From contig CAVSKZ010000002.1 in assembly GCA_963728835.1 (NCBI GenBank), positions 620,001 to 684,000 of the forward strand: a stretch of DNA of 64,000 bases, written 5' to 3'. The notes beneath the pieces are model-generated. The model did not search any database. It saw only the letters and a list, made by a program, of their open reading frames with translations, and was not told the origin of the DNA. Source of the stretch: VRUE01 sp963728835 (GTDB lineage: Bacteria; Actinomycetota; Thermoleophilia; Solirubrobacterales; 70-9). The translations under genes were made by a program, and so were the position numbers. Below, piece after piece: positions 46,003-54,194 of the stretch; within the stretch, counting starts at the first letter, position 1, and each line of letters starts with the position of its first letter.

Positions 46003-47877
46003 CTACGCTTTGGCCGCGACGCGCGCGGCGGGACCTTCGCGGACCTCGAAGCGGCGGTCCTTGGGCCACTGGCGGAAGAACGCGTCCGCGTCGGAGGCGG
46101 TGAGGGGGCGGGTGAAGAGGAAGCCCTGGCCGCTGTCGCATGCTTCGGACTTGATCAGCGAGAGGTCCTGCGGTCGCTCGATGCCCTCGGCGGTCGTTTC
46201 GATCTCCAGTGCTTTGCCGAGCTGGACGAGAGTGTGGAGGAGGATTTCCCCCTCGCACCCCTCGGAGAGCTTGGAGATGAAGGAGCGGTCGATCTTCAGC
46301 ATGTCGACGGGGAACTGCTGGAGGTGGGCGAGGGAGGAGTAGCCGGTGCCGAAGTCGTCGACGGCGATCCGGATGCCGAGGTCTTTGAGCGAGGCGAGCC
46401 GGCGCGCGGTCTCCTCGATGTTGCGCATCAGCGTCGTCTCGGTGATCTCGATCGTCAGCGCGCCCGGCTCGAGCCCACTCGAGCCAAGCGCTTCCTCGAC
46501 ATGCGTGAGCAGGTCGTCGGTGTCGAGCTGGAGGGCGGAGACGTTGACCGACATTCCCAGCGAGTAACCGTCCTCCCGCCACCTGGCCGCCTGGGCGCAG
46601 GCTTCCATCAGAACCCAGGCGCCGACGTCGACGATCATCCCGCTCTCCTCCAGCAGCGGGATGAACTCCTCGGGGTCGACGACGCCGCGCCCCGGGCGGC
46701 GCCAGCGGATCAGGGCCTCGACCCCCGTCGGCGTCATGCTCTCGAGGTCGAACGTCGGCTGGTAGACGAGGAAGAACTCCTCGCCCTCGAGCGCGCCCTG
46801 GAGGTCCATTTCGATCTCCATGCGGGACTGGACTTCGTCCTGCATCTCGGACTCGAACACCAGGTAGCGGTTCTTGTCGCTCCACTTGGCCCGGTACATG
46901 GCGATGTCGGCGTCGCGCAGCAGCTCTTCGGCGGATGCTCGCCCGCCGGTGGCGATGCCGATGCTCGCCTTGACGAAGACGCGCGTATCGTCGGCGCCGC
47001 TGAGCGTGAACGGCTCCTTGAACGCTTCGAGCAGGCGCTCGGCGATCAGCTCCGGCCCGGCCGCCAGCGAGAGTCCGTCGGCGACGACCACGAACTCGTC
47101 GCCACCGAGGCGGCCGAGCGCATCGGTCTCGCGGATGACGCCCTCGAGCCGGGCGGCGACCGCGCAGAGCAGCTCGTCGCCGGCGCCGTGGCCAAGCGAG
47201 TCGTTGATCGCCTTGAAGTTGTCGAGGTCGATGAAGAGAGCCGCCACCGGTTCCTGGCTGAGCCGGGTTCGCGTCAGCGTCTGCTCGATGCGGTCGAGGA
47301 TCAGGGTCCGGTTGGGAAGTCCGGTGAGCGCATCGTGCGTGGCGAGGAAGACCAGTTCCTTCTCGCGGCTGGCCAGTTCCTCGTGCGAGCGCTGGCGCTC
47401 GCCCTCGAAGGACTCGCACATCCGCACCAGGGTGACGTCGAGGCTGCGCTGCAGCATTTGCAGGGCGAGGTCCAGCACTTCGGGGGCGAGCTCGAGATCG
47501 CTCGCGCTGGCCCTCAGCACCGAGGCCGTGGAGTCGCGCCAGCGCAGGCACCGCTTGGTCACCTCGTTCAGCGGCGCGGCCCGCTGCGAGGCGAGCTGGG
47601 CGAAGATGCGCCAGGACTCCTGCCCCACCTCCCGTGCGACCGCTTCCCCCTCGCCGGCCATCCATCGCGCCACGGCCACCGTGGACACCGCCCCCACTTT
47701 CTCGAAGCTCTCTTCGACGTGCCTGTCGAGCATGCGCCCCGAGGACGCCGAGCGCTCCATCATCTGCCCGACCACGTCGGCCGTCCGTGCGTTCAGCGCA
47801 CCTCCGAGGCGGCGCAGCTCGCGCTCAATCTCCCTTTCCTGCCCTTCGACTCCGGCAGGAACCCGGCTCTCCGTCAT
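46003..47877 (-). CDS. GGDEF-EAL protein (cyclic-di-GMP turnover), soluble
   Basis: About 624 residues. An N-terminal helical region (1-190) with no transmembrane segment contains long heptad-rich helices. A GGDEF domain follows (FLATHDALTGLPNRTLILDR, RLGGDEFVVVADG), then an EAL domain (PTGVEALIRWRRPGRG, SVNVSALQL, VDDFGTGYSSLAHLQQFPVD, TTAEGIERPQD). Both active-site motifs are intact, so it may make or degrade cyclic di-GMP. No receiver or PAS domain is visible, so its input is unclear. ATG at 47877 is chosen over TTG at 47916. The stop abuts the convergent TetR stop without a gap. Confidence 0.9.
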   Translation of the reverse strand: MTESRVPAGVEGQEREIERELRRLGGALNARTADVVGQMMERSASSGRMLDRHVEESFEKVGAVSTVAVARWMAGEGEAVAREVGQESWRIFAQLASQRAAPLNEVTKRCLRWRDSTASVLRASASDLELAPEVLDLALQMLQRSLDVTLVRMCESFEGERQRSHEELASREKELVFLATHDALTGLPNRTLILDRIEQTLTRTRLSQEPVAALFIDLDNFKAINDSLGHGAGDELLCAVAARLEGVIRETDALGRLGGDEFVVVADGLSLAAGPELIAERLLEAFKEPFTLSGADDTRVFVKASIGIATGGRASAEELLRDADIAMYRAKWSDKNRYLVFESEMQDEVQSRMEIEMDLQGALEGEEFFLVYQPTFDLESMTPTGVEALIRWRRPGRGVVDPEEFIPLLEESGMIVDVGAWVLMEACAQAARWREDGYSLGMSVNVSALQLDTDDLLTHVEEALGSSGLEPGALTIEITETTLMRNIEETARRLASLKDLGIRIAVDDFGTGYSSLAHLQQFPVDMLKIDRSFISKLSEGCEGEILLHTLVQLGKALEIETTAEGIERPQDLSLIKSEACDSGQGFLFTRPLTASDADAFFRQWPKDRRFEVREGPAARVAAKA

Positions 47878-47928
47878 TGAGGGGTTATCGGTGATTAGGC
47901 CAAGGGGCTTGACCAAACAAACGTTGAG

Positions 47929-48405
47929 TCAGCCCAGCGGCCGGTACTCGCCTCCGCTGAACACCAGCGGGTCGCCTTCGCCGCACTCCAGGCCACGCAC
48001 CTCGCCGGTGACGATGACGTGGTCTCCCGCGGCGATCACGTCGCGCAGGTCGCAGGCGACCCAGAGCAGGGCGTCGTCGATGGCCGGGATCCCGTCGCGC
48101 TCGCTCCAGCCGATCCCGTCCCACTTGTCGGCCACCGGGGCCTTGGTGGCGAAGGCGCGGGCGATCGGCTCCTGGCCGGCGTGCAGGACGCTGACGCCGA
48201 AGTGGTTGGCGGCCTGGACGGCGAGCAGGGTGCGCGAGCCGCGGTCGAGGCAGGCGAGCATCAGCATCGGCTCCATGGAGAGCGAGCAGACGGCGTTGGC
48301 GGTCGCTCCGGCCGGCCCGCCGGGGCCGCCGGCGCTGACCACGGTGACGCCGGTCGGCAGCATCGCCATCGCGGCTCGGAAGCGGGCTGGATCTGGCGTC
48401 GGCAT
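47929..48405 (-). CDS. Flavin reductase-like (FMN-binding) protein
   Basis: About 158 residues of the flavin reductase-like split-barrel family: FRAAMAMLPTGVTVVSAGGP, GATANAVCSLSMEPMLMLAC, GVSVLHAGQEPIARAFA and GDHVIVTGEVRGLECGEGDP, ending in FSGGEYRPLG. Such proteins supply reduced FMN to two-component monooxygenases or act alone. The start is set at ATG 48405, without a clear Shine-Dalgarno sequence. It is divergent from the cytochrome lipoprotein gene at 48450 with only 44 bp between, so the promoters overlap. Confidence 0.82.
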   Translation of the reverse strand: MPTPDPARFRAAMAMLPTGVTVVSAGGPGGPAGATANAVCSLSMEPMLMLACLDRGSRTLLAVQAANHFGVSVLHAGQEPIARAFATKAPVADKWDGIGWSERDGIPAIDDALLWVACDLRDVIAAGDHVIVTGEVRGLECGEGDPLVFSGGEYRPLG

Positions 48406-48449
48406 CGTGGAGGAACCGGATCGGGTCAAGACAATATGATGCGCGCCGC

Positions 48450-48851
48450 GTGCGCCCTGCACTGATCACAGCCATGGCCGTCCTCGCCGCCCTCGGGCTC
48501 GCCGCCTGCGGGTTCGGCGAAGAAGGCGTCTCGGTCGCCGAGAACGACCCCAATCACGGCGGGGCCGTTCTCTTCGCCACGCACTGCTCCGGCTGCCACA
48601 CGCTGAGCGCCGCCGGCACCCAGGGCAGCGGCAATCGCGGCCTGCGCACGCAGGGTCCTAACCTCGACCAGCGAACCGAGACGTATGACGACGCTCTCTT
48701 CGCCATCCAGAACGGCGGCTTCTCCGGCGCGATCATGCCCGCCAACATCGTCGTCGGCGACGAGGCCGACGAAGTCGCCCGCTTCGTCGCCAGGTACGCG
48801 GGCGACGAAGCCGAAGAATCGCCCCGTCCCGGCGCCCAGCCGGCGCCCTGA
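48450..48851 (+). CDS. Monohaem cytochrome c lipoprotein
   Basis: 133 residues. The signal with lipobox is ITAMAVLAALGLAACG (LAAC), so the mature protein is probably lipid-anchored on the outer face. The haem motif is FATHCSGCHTLSAAGTQGSG (CxxCH), with GAIMPANIVVG providing the Met ligand. The CHTLxAAGTxG wording matches the anchored cytochrome at 13455. A Pro/Ala-rich C-terminal tail follows the haem domain. The start is GTG at 48450. It is 12 bp upstream of serS, so the two may be co-transcribed. Partners in electron transfer are not visible here. Confidence 0.85.
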   Translation: MRPALITAMAVLAALGLAACGFGEEGVSVAENDPNHGGAVLFATHCSGCHTLSAAGTQGSGNRGLRTQGPNLDQRTETYDDALFAIQNGGFSGAIMPANIVVGDEADEVARFVARYAGDEAEESPRPGAQPAP

Positions 48852-48863
48852 CGTCTCCGAGCG

Positions 48864-50129
48864 ATGCTCGACCTGAAGCTGATCCGCTCCGACCCCGAGC
48901 GGGTCAAGGCGGCGCTCGCACGCCGCGGAGCCGCCGAGCCCCTCGACGAGCTGCTCGCCCTCGACGCCCGCCGCCGCGAGTTGCTGCCCCGGGTCGAGGG
49001 CGCTCAGGCTGAGCGCAAGACGCTCTCCAAGCAGATCGGCGAGGCCAGGCAGCGCGGCGAGGACGCCGAGGAGCAGATGCAGGCCGTGGCGGCGCTGAAG
49101 GAGACGATCGAGTCCGGCAAGGCCGAGCTCGAGCAGGTCGAGGCCGACCTGCAGCGGCTGATCGGGGCTCTGCCCAACCTGCCCGATCCCGACGCCCCCG
49201 AAGGGATGACCGAGGAGGACGCGGTCGTCCTGCGCGAGGAGGGGGAGCGGCCGAGCTTTCAGTTCGAGCCGCTCGACCACCTCGAGATCGGCACCGAGCT
49301 CGGCCTGATCGACATGGAGGCGGGTGCGCGCCTCTCGGGCTCGCGCTTCGCCTACGTAAAGGGAGACCTGGTGATGCTGGAGCTGGCTCTGGTCCGCTTC
49401 GCCCTCGACCTGGTCCGCGGCGAGGGGCACGAGCCTGTGGTCCCGCCCGTCCTCGTCCGCGAAGATGCGCTCTACGGCACCGGCTTCCTGCCAGGCGACC
49501 GCGACCAGATCTACGAGGTGCCCAAGGACGAGCTCTTCCTCGTCGGCACCTCCGAGGTCTCCCTCGCCGCCCTGCACGCTGACGAGATCCTCGAGGCCGA
49601 TCGCCTGCCGCTGCGCTACGCCGGCTTCTCGACCTGCTTTCGCCGAGAGGCCGGCGCCGCCGGGCGCGACACTCGGGGCATCTTCCGCGTCCACCAGTTC
49701 GACAAGGTCGAGATGTTCTCGTTCGTCGAGCCCTCGGAGTCCGCGGCCGAGCACGAGCGCCTGCTCGCGATCGAGGAGCGCATCCTCTCGGCGCTGGAGA
49801 TCCCCTACCGCGTCGTCAACGTGGCCGCCGGCGATCTCGGCGCCCCGGCGGCGAAGAAGTACGACTGCGAGGCGTGGATTCCCAGCCAGGAGCGCTACCG
49901 CGAGCTGACCTCCTGCTCCAACACGACCGACTACCAGGCGCGACGCCTCAGTTGTAGGTATCGGCCCGCCGACGGCGAATCAGCGGAGGCGGTGCACACG
50001 CTGAACGGGACGGCGGTGGCCGTGGGACGGACGATGATCGCGCTGATCGAGAACCGGCAGGAGCGGGACGGAGGGTTCACGCTACCCACTATTTTGCATT
50101 CGTACGGGGCGCCTGAGAGGATCGGGTAA
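48864..50129 (+). CDS. serS: Seryl-tRNA synthetase
   Basis: SerS charges tRNA-Ser and also primes selenocysteine tRNA. 421 residues: the N-terminal coiled-coil arm (about 25-105, VEGAQAERKTLSKQIGEARQ), then class II motifs FLVGTSEVSLAALHADEIL, TCFRREAGAAGRDTRGIFRV (motif 2), DCEAWIPSQERYRELTSCSN and LNGTAVAVGRTMIALIENRQ (motif 3). The last residues TLPTILHSYGAPERIG are an unusual form of the family's VPEVLRPYxGxxxI ending. The frame is intact. It follows the cytochrome lipoprotein gene and precedes a duplicated upstream element. Confidence 0.96.
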   Translation: MLDLKLIRSDPERVKAALARRGAAEPLDELLALDARRRELLPRVEGAQAERKTLSKQIGEARQRGEDAEEQMQAVAALKETIESGKAELEQVEADLQRLIGALPNLPDPDAPEGMTEEDAVVLREEGERPSFQFEPLDHLEIGTELGLIDMEAGARLSGSRFAYVKGDLVMLELALVRFALDLVRGEGHEPVVPPVLVREDALYGTGFLPGDRDQIYEVPKDELFLVGTSEVSLAALHADEILEADRLPLRYAGFSTCFRREAGAAGRDTRGIFRVHQFDKVEMFSFVEPSESAAEHERLLAIEERILSALEIPYRVVNVAAGDLGAPAAKKYDCEAWIPSQERYRELTSCSNTTDYQARRLSCRYRPADGESAEAVHTLNGTAVAVGRTMIALIENRQERDGGFTLPTILHSYGAPERIG

Positions 50130-50137
50130 CCGTGAAC

Positions 50138-50186
50138 GCGGAACGAGCAAGCGTGCATATCTGGTTCTTCGCGCCGCGAGTGGAGC
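50138..50186 (+). promoter_or_regulatory. Duplicated 49-bp upstream element, copy 2
   Basis: This is 42/49 identical to the minus-strand copy at 13888-13936, with the same 13-base distance to the start codon of the next gene (here the response regulator). The conserved centre is CATATCTGGTTCTTCG. It starts eight bases after the serS stop. The shared position relative to two unrelated genes indicates a promoter/operator or leader. Confidence 0.7.
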
Positions 50187-50199
50187 GTGAACATTCGCG

Positions 50200-50851
50200 A
50201 TGAGCACCGGCGTCAGAGATGCCAAGCGGGTCGTCCTCTGCGACGACCACGAGATCGTCCGCGAGGCGATCAAGGCCCGGATGGCCAACTCGAGCACGGT
50301 CGAGATCGTCGGCGAGGCCGGTGACGGACGCGACGTGGTCGACGTCGTCAAGGAACTGGAGCCCGATGTCCTCATCATCGACGTCGAGCCTGCCCAAGCG
50401 CGACGGGATCGAGGCCACCAAGGAGGTGCTGAAGGCGCGCCCCCGCACCAAAGTGGTCGTCTTCACCGCACACGCCCAGCCCGACCTGTTGGCCCTGGCG
50501 TTGCGGGCGGGAGCCTCGGGCTACGTGCTGAAGTCGGCGCCGGCGGAGGACATCGCCCGCGCCGTCAAAGCGGTCACCGGCGGCGGCACCTTCCTCGGCG
50601 GCGACTTTGCCGGGGGCAAGCCGTCGGAGGTCGAGAAACTGCTGACGCTTTCGCCTCGCGAGCGCCAGATCCTCGAGCTCCTCGCCGAGGGTCTGCGGGT
50701 GAAAGAGATCGCCGAACGGCTGGCGCTCAGCCCGGCGACCGTCCACACCCATGTGCGCAACGCGATCGGCAAGCTCGAGGTGGACACGCGCACCGAGGCG
50801 GTGGCGCTCGCGGTGAAGTTCAGCTATCTGGGTGCTGGGGGGAAACCTTGA
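50200..50851 (+). CDS. NarL/LuxR-type response regulator; frame break near 50386
   Basis: About 216 residues once one extra base near 50386 is removed. The receiver domain has VVLCDDHEIVREAIKARM (acidic pocket), LEPDVLIIDV joined to SLPKRDGIEATKEVL (phospho-acceptor Asp), VVVFTAHAQPD and GASGYVLKSAPAED. The LuxR-type HTH is LTLSPRERQILELLAEGLRV, then KEIAERLALSPATVHTHVRN. The break falls exactly at the phosphorylation strand, yet both sides match perfectly, so a sequence error is likely. No sensor kinase is adjacent. The 3' end overlaps convergent msrB by 32 bases. Confidence 0.88.
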
Positions 50852-51233
50852 GCTCCAGCGCGCAGCCGTTGATGCAGTAGCGCTGGCCACCGGCCTCAGG
50901 GGGGCCGTCGTCGAAGACGTGTCCCAGGTGGGCGTCGCAGTGCCTGCAGACGACCTCGGTGCGGCGCATGAAGAGGCTGTTGTCGGGGCGCAGTTCGACG
51001 TGCTCGAGGTTGGCCGGCTCGGTGAAGCTGGGCCAGCCGGTTCCCGAGTCGAACTTGGTGTCCGAGGAGAAGAGCTCGGTGCCGCAGCACACGCAGTGGT
51101 ACATCCCCTCGCTCTTCTCGTCTACGTAGGGGCCGGTGAAGGGGCGCTCGGTGCCGGCCGTGCGGGTCACCTCGTATTGCTCGGGAGTGAGCTGCTCTCG
51201 CCATTCGGAGTCGGTCTTCTGCAATTTCTCCAT
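50820..51233 (-). CDS. msrB: Peptide methionine-(R)-S-oxide reductase
   Basis: MsrB repairs methionine-R-sulfoxide in proteins. 137 residues: LTPEQYEVTRTAGTERPFTG, YHCVCCGTELFSSDTKFDSG, TGWPSFTEP, VVCRHCDAHLGHVFDDGP and the catalytic QRYCINGCALELK. Two CxxC pairs (CVCC and CRHC) should bind the structural zinc. The INGCALEL wording places an extra Cys after the catalytic Cys, a possible resolving residue. Its end overlaps the response regulator by 32 bases, and hairpin H4 lies 13 bp upstream of its start. Confidence 0.94.
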   Translation of the reverse strand: MEKLQKTDSEWREQLTPEQYEVTRTAGTERPFTGPYVDEKSEGMYHCVCCGTELFSSDTKFDSGTGWPSFTEPANLEHVELRPDNSLFMRRTEVVCRHCDAHLGHVFDDGPPEAGGQRYCINGCALELKVSPQHPDS

Positions 51234-51246
51234 GCGCTAAGGGTAG

Positions 51247-51316
51247 AGGCCGGTTGGTGCCGACTCGGCGGACGCGCTTCGCGCTGAGTGTCCGGCGAGT
51301 CGACACCAACCGGCCT
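51247..51316. repeat. Long inverted repeat H4 between divergent genes
   Basis: The arms 51247-51273 and 51290-51316 (27 bases each) pair with two mismatches. The 16-base loop GCGCTTCGCGCTGAGT has the same length and plan as the H1 loop (CGCTTCGCG core, then GAGT). It lies in the 98-bp gap between divergent msrB and the thioesterase gene and occupies most of it, where a terminator is not expected. Confidence 0.85.
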
Positions 51317-51331
51317 TACGATGCGCGCTCG

Positions 51332-52117
51332 ATGAATGAGGCGTTCTACGAGCGGAATGGCGAGGACAGCTTCGTTGCGAGTGAGCTGACCAGGGGTCCG
51401 TGGGATCCAGGCTCCCAACACGCGGGGCCGCCGTCGGCATTGCTCGGGCGTGAGATCGAGGAGCTTGTGGGATCTGAGGAGTTTCAGGTTGGGCGGATCG
51501 TGATTGAGATCCTCAGGCCCGTGCCGATTGGGCCGGTGCGGGTCGAGTCGCGGGTGCTGCGTCCGGGGAGGAGGGTGCAGTTGGTCGAGGCTTCGCTCTC
51601 AAATGACGACGGGGAGCTGATGCGGGCTACCGCCTGGCTCTTGCGGAGGACAGAGGTCGAGATGCCGGAGGAGGCGACCCGGCTCGACGATCCGCCGCCC
51701 GGTCCCGAGCAGGGCCGGGCACCCGAGTTCTTCGCCACCGGCCAGAGCGTCGGCTACCACACCGCGATGGAGTGGAGGTCGGTCTCGGGCGCGTTCCGGG
51801 AGCCGGGACCGGCGACGGTCTGGATGCGGATGTGCCACCCGCTCGTGGCCGGCGAGGAGCCGACTCCGCTGCAGCGGGCGCTGGTCGCGGCTGACGTCGG
51901 CAACGGGATCAGCGCCGTGCTCGACTGGCGCTCCTTCGTCTTCATCAACGTCGACCTCAGCGTCCACTTCGAGCGCATGCCCGAGGGCGAGTGGGTCTGC
52001 GTCGACGCCGTCACCCGGCCCCGGCCGACCGGAATCGGCACCGCCGAGTCCGAGCTCTCCGACGAGCGCGGCCGCATCGGCCGCGCCGCTCAGTCGCTCC
52101 TCATCGCCCGGCGTTGA
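51332..52117 (+). CDS. Acyl-CoA thioesterase-like double-hotdog protein
   Basis: 261 residues. FVASELTRGPWDPGSQHAGP and PSALLGREIEELVGSEEFQV start the first hotdog, and IVIEILRPVPIGPVRVESRV is characteristic of TesB/thioesterase-like (4HBT_3) proteins. A second hotdog carries VWMRMCHPLVAGEEPTPLQR, NGISAVLDWRSFVFINVDLS and TAESELSDERGRIGRAAQSL. It probably hydrolyses or binds acyl-CoA. The ATG at 51332 is supported by family-typical MNEAFYERNG. It overlaps the convergent MFS gene by 17 bases. Confidence 0.78.
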   Translation: MNEAFYERNGEDSFVASELTRGPWDPGSQHAGPPSALLGREIEELVGSEEFQVGRIVIEILRPVPIGPVRVESRVLRPGRRVQLVEASLSNDDGELMRATAWLLRRTEVEMPEEATRLDDPPPGPEQGRAPEFFATGQSVGYHTAMEWRSVSGAFREPGPATVWMRMCHPLVAGEEPTPLQRALVAADVGNGISAVLDWRSFVFINVDLSVHFERMPEGEWVCVDAVTRPRPTGIGTAESELSDERGRIGRAAQSLLIARR

Positions 52118-53323
52118 GCCACGCATACGCCGGGCAGTAGGCGGCCAGCAGGGCGCGCCCGCGGGAGGTGATCACGAAGGCGATCGTCGCGGCCGAGACC
52201 AGGGCGATCGCTGCCGAGACGAGGAAGGCCCCCTCGTAGCTGATGACCGCGGCAACCAGGCCGGCGATCGGTGCGCCAATGCCTATTCCGGCGTCGAAGA
52301 AGGCGGTGAAGGTGCCGAGCGCCGCGCCGCGCCTGGTCTCGGAGACGCGGCTGACCACGATCAGCGACAGCGAGGGATAGAGGAGCGAGAAGGCCGCACC
52401 CATCGCCAGCGCGCCCACCAGCGCGACCGTGAGGCTTTGCGCGAGGCCAAGCGTGGCCAGGCCGATCGCCTCGACCGAGGCGGCGACGATCGCGACCCGG
52501 GCGGCCCCGACCCGGTCTGGCAGGTCGCCGCCGACGAGCCGCGTCAGCACGACCATCGTCGCGAAGGCGCCGAAGACGGTGGCGCCGTGCCCGACGCCCC
52601 GTGCGTCGAGGTGGAGGACGACGAAGGCGGCGATGGTCGCGTAGCCGATCGAGGCGAGGGCGAGGGCGATCCCGGGCCGGACCGCCTCGCGCTCGATCAG
52701 CGGGTGGTGCTCCTCCTCAGGATGCGGCACGGGCTGAAACGGGTCGGGCAGGCGGGTGGCGATCACCGCCCCGAGCAGGGGCACCGCTCCCGCGAAGAGC
52801 CAGACCACGGTATAGCTCGAGGCGTTGAGGAGCAGCTCGCCGACCAGCGGCCCGATGCTGAGCCCCGCCCAGACGGAGAGTCCATAGAGGCCGATCAGCC
52901 GTCCCCGCCGGGGAGGGGCGCCAGGTCCACCACCCAGGCCGAGCTGGCGGTGAACACGGCGCCCTCGCCCGCGCCGAGCACGAGCCGGGCGGCGATCAGG
53001 CCGGGGACGCCCAGCGGCAGCAGGTACATGAAGCCGCCGAGCGCGACGATGATCGAGCCGAGCAGGACGGTTGGCTTGCGGCCCCAATGGTCGGCCAGCC
53101 GGCCGGCGAAGGGCCGCAGCAGCAGGCCGGTGATCGCGTAGGAGCCGATCACGATCCCGACCGCGATGTTGCCCCCCTCGAGCGGGCCGTGAACGTAGCG
53201 GGGCAGCACGGGCAGGACCGCGCCGACCGCGAACAGCCCGCAGAAGGTGACCACGAAGACGCCGGCGAAGGCGATCCCCGGGCGGGGCACGGAGGATCCC
53301 GACCCTGCGGTCGCTGTGCTCAT
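52101..53323 (-). CDS. MFS transporter; frame break near 52916
   Basis: About 407 residues after adding one base in a C run near 52916. Twelve hydrophobic segments are seen: the first half has AVLPVLPRYVHGPLEGGNIA, GLLLRPFAGRLADHWGRKPT (MFS motif A) and GVPGLIAARLVLGAGEGAVF; the second half has PRRGRLIGLYGLSVWAGLSI, IEREAVRPGIALALASIGYA and AIAGLVAAVISYEGAFL-like helices. It resembles drug/sugar efflux MFS proteins. The substrate is unknown. Its ATG overlaps the HAD hydrolase stop by four bases (ATGA), so the two are co-translated. Confidence 0.82.
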
Positions 53324-54105
53324 CCCAGGAGCCCAAGGAGGTCGTCGAGCACGTGGTCTGGGGGCGGATCGGCAGCTTCAGCCTGCGCACGCGTGCCGGC
53401 CCCGGTGAGGACGAGGATCGTCGCCAGCCCGGCGCGCCGGCCCCCCTCCACGTCGGACGCGATCCGGTCGCCGATCATCGCCACCCGCTCGGCGCCGGCG
53501 ATCGACGCGCGCGCCTGCTCGAAGAGATGGCGCTCGGGCTTGCCGCCGATCTCGGCGCGGGCGCCCGAGGCAGTCTCCACCGCGGCGAGCACCGCGCCGG
53601 TGCCGGGCCAGGCGCCGCCGGGCATCGGCAGGGTCGGGTCGCGGCTGGTCGCGAACAGGGCGGCGCCGCGTTGCAGCGCCAGCGTCGCGGTCAGCAGCTC
53701 CCCGTAGTCGAACTCGCGGTGGCCGGAGACGAGCACGACGCCGGCCTCGCGACCGGCCTCGCCGTCGAGCAGCTCCAGGCCGGCCTCGGCGGCGGCTTCC
53801 TTGAGGCCGGGCGCGCCGATCACGAAGGCAGCCGCTCCCACGCCGGCGCGATCCGCCGCCAGCCGCGCGGTCACCACCCCGGCGGTGAGGACGCGGTCCT
53901 CCTCTGCCGCGATGCCGCTTCCGCGCAGCCGCTCGGCGTAGGTGGCGGGGGGCCGGCCCGGGTTGTTGGTGACGAAGACGATCTCCTTGCCCGCGTCGCT
54001 CAGCGCCCCCAGGGCCTCCGCCGCCCCGGGCACCGGCTCGCGCCCGACCCAGACGACCCCGTCGAGGTCGACCAGGAACCCGTCGAAGTCGTCAGCCAGA
54101 GCCAC
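53320..54105 (-). CDS. HAD-IIA family sugar-phosphatase-like hydrolase
   Basis: 261 residues of the NagD/HAD-IIA branch: FDGFLVDLDGVVWVGREPVP (nucleophile Asp and DxDGVVW), VFVTNNPGRPPATYAERLRG (motif II), GKPERHLFEQARA (motif III Lys) and VAMIGDRIASDVEGGRRAGL (motif IV acidic pair). Typical substrates are p-nitrophenyl phosphate, sugar or glycerol phosphates; phosphoglycolate is possible. The start is GTG at 54105. It is divergent from the ABC exporter, with hairpin H5 in the gap, and coupled to the MFS gene. Confidence 0.88.
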   Translation of the reverse strand: MALADDFDGFLVDLDGVVWVGREPVPGAAEALGALSDAGKEIVFVTNNPGRPPATYAERLRGSGIAAEEDRVLTAGVVTARLAADRAGVGAAAFVIGAPGLKEAAAEAGLELLDGEAGREAGVVLVSGHREFDYGELLTATLALQRGAALFATSRDPTLPMPGGAWPGTGAVLAAVETASGARAEIGGKPERHLFEQARASIAGAERVAMIGDRIASDVEGGRRAGLATILVLTGAGTRAQAEAADPPPDHVLDDLLGLLG

Positions 54106-54123
54106 GAGGGGAGGCTATCTGCA

Positions 54124-54173
54124 GACGTGTCTGAGCTTAACCACCCATATGGGGGTCTAAGCTCAGACACGTC
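54124..54173. repeat. Inverted repeat H5, 16-bp perfect arms between divergent genes
   Basis: The arms are 54124-54139 and 54158-54173; the interior contains CACCCATATGGGGGTC, 13/16 identical to the interior of H6. It occupies the centre of the 89-bp gap between divergent HAD and ABC-transporter genes, so both promoters must overlap it. An operator or a promoter-embedded element is more likely than a terminator. Confidence 0.8.
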
Positions 54174-54194
54174 GGGCATCGATACGGTGCCGTC

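Noticed and set aside
50379..50392. Programmed frameshift in the response regulator
   Set aside because: No slippery run, stop codon or stimulatory structure was evident, and many unrelated genes carry similar breaks, so error is simpler.
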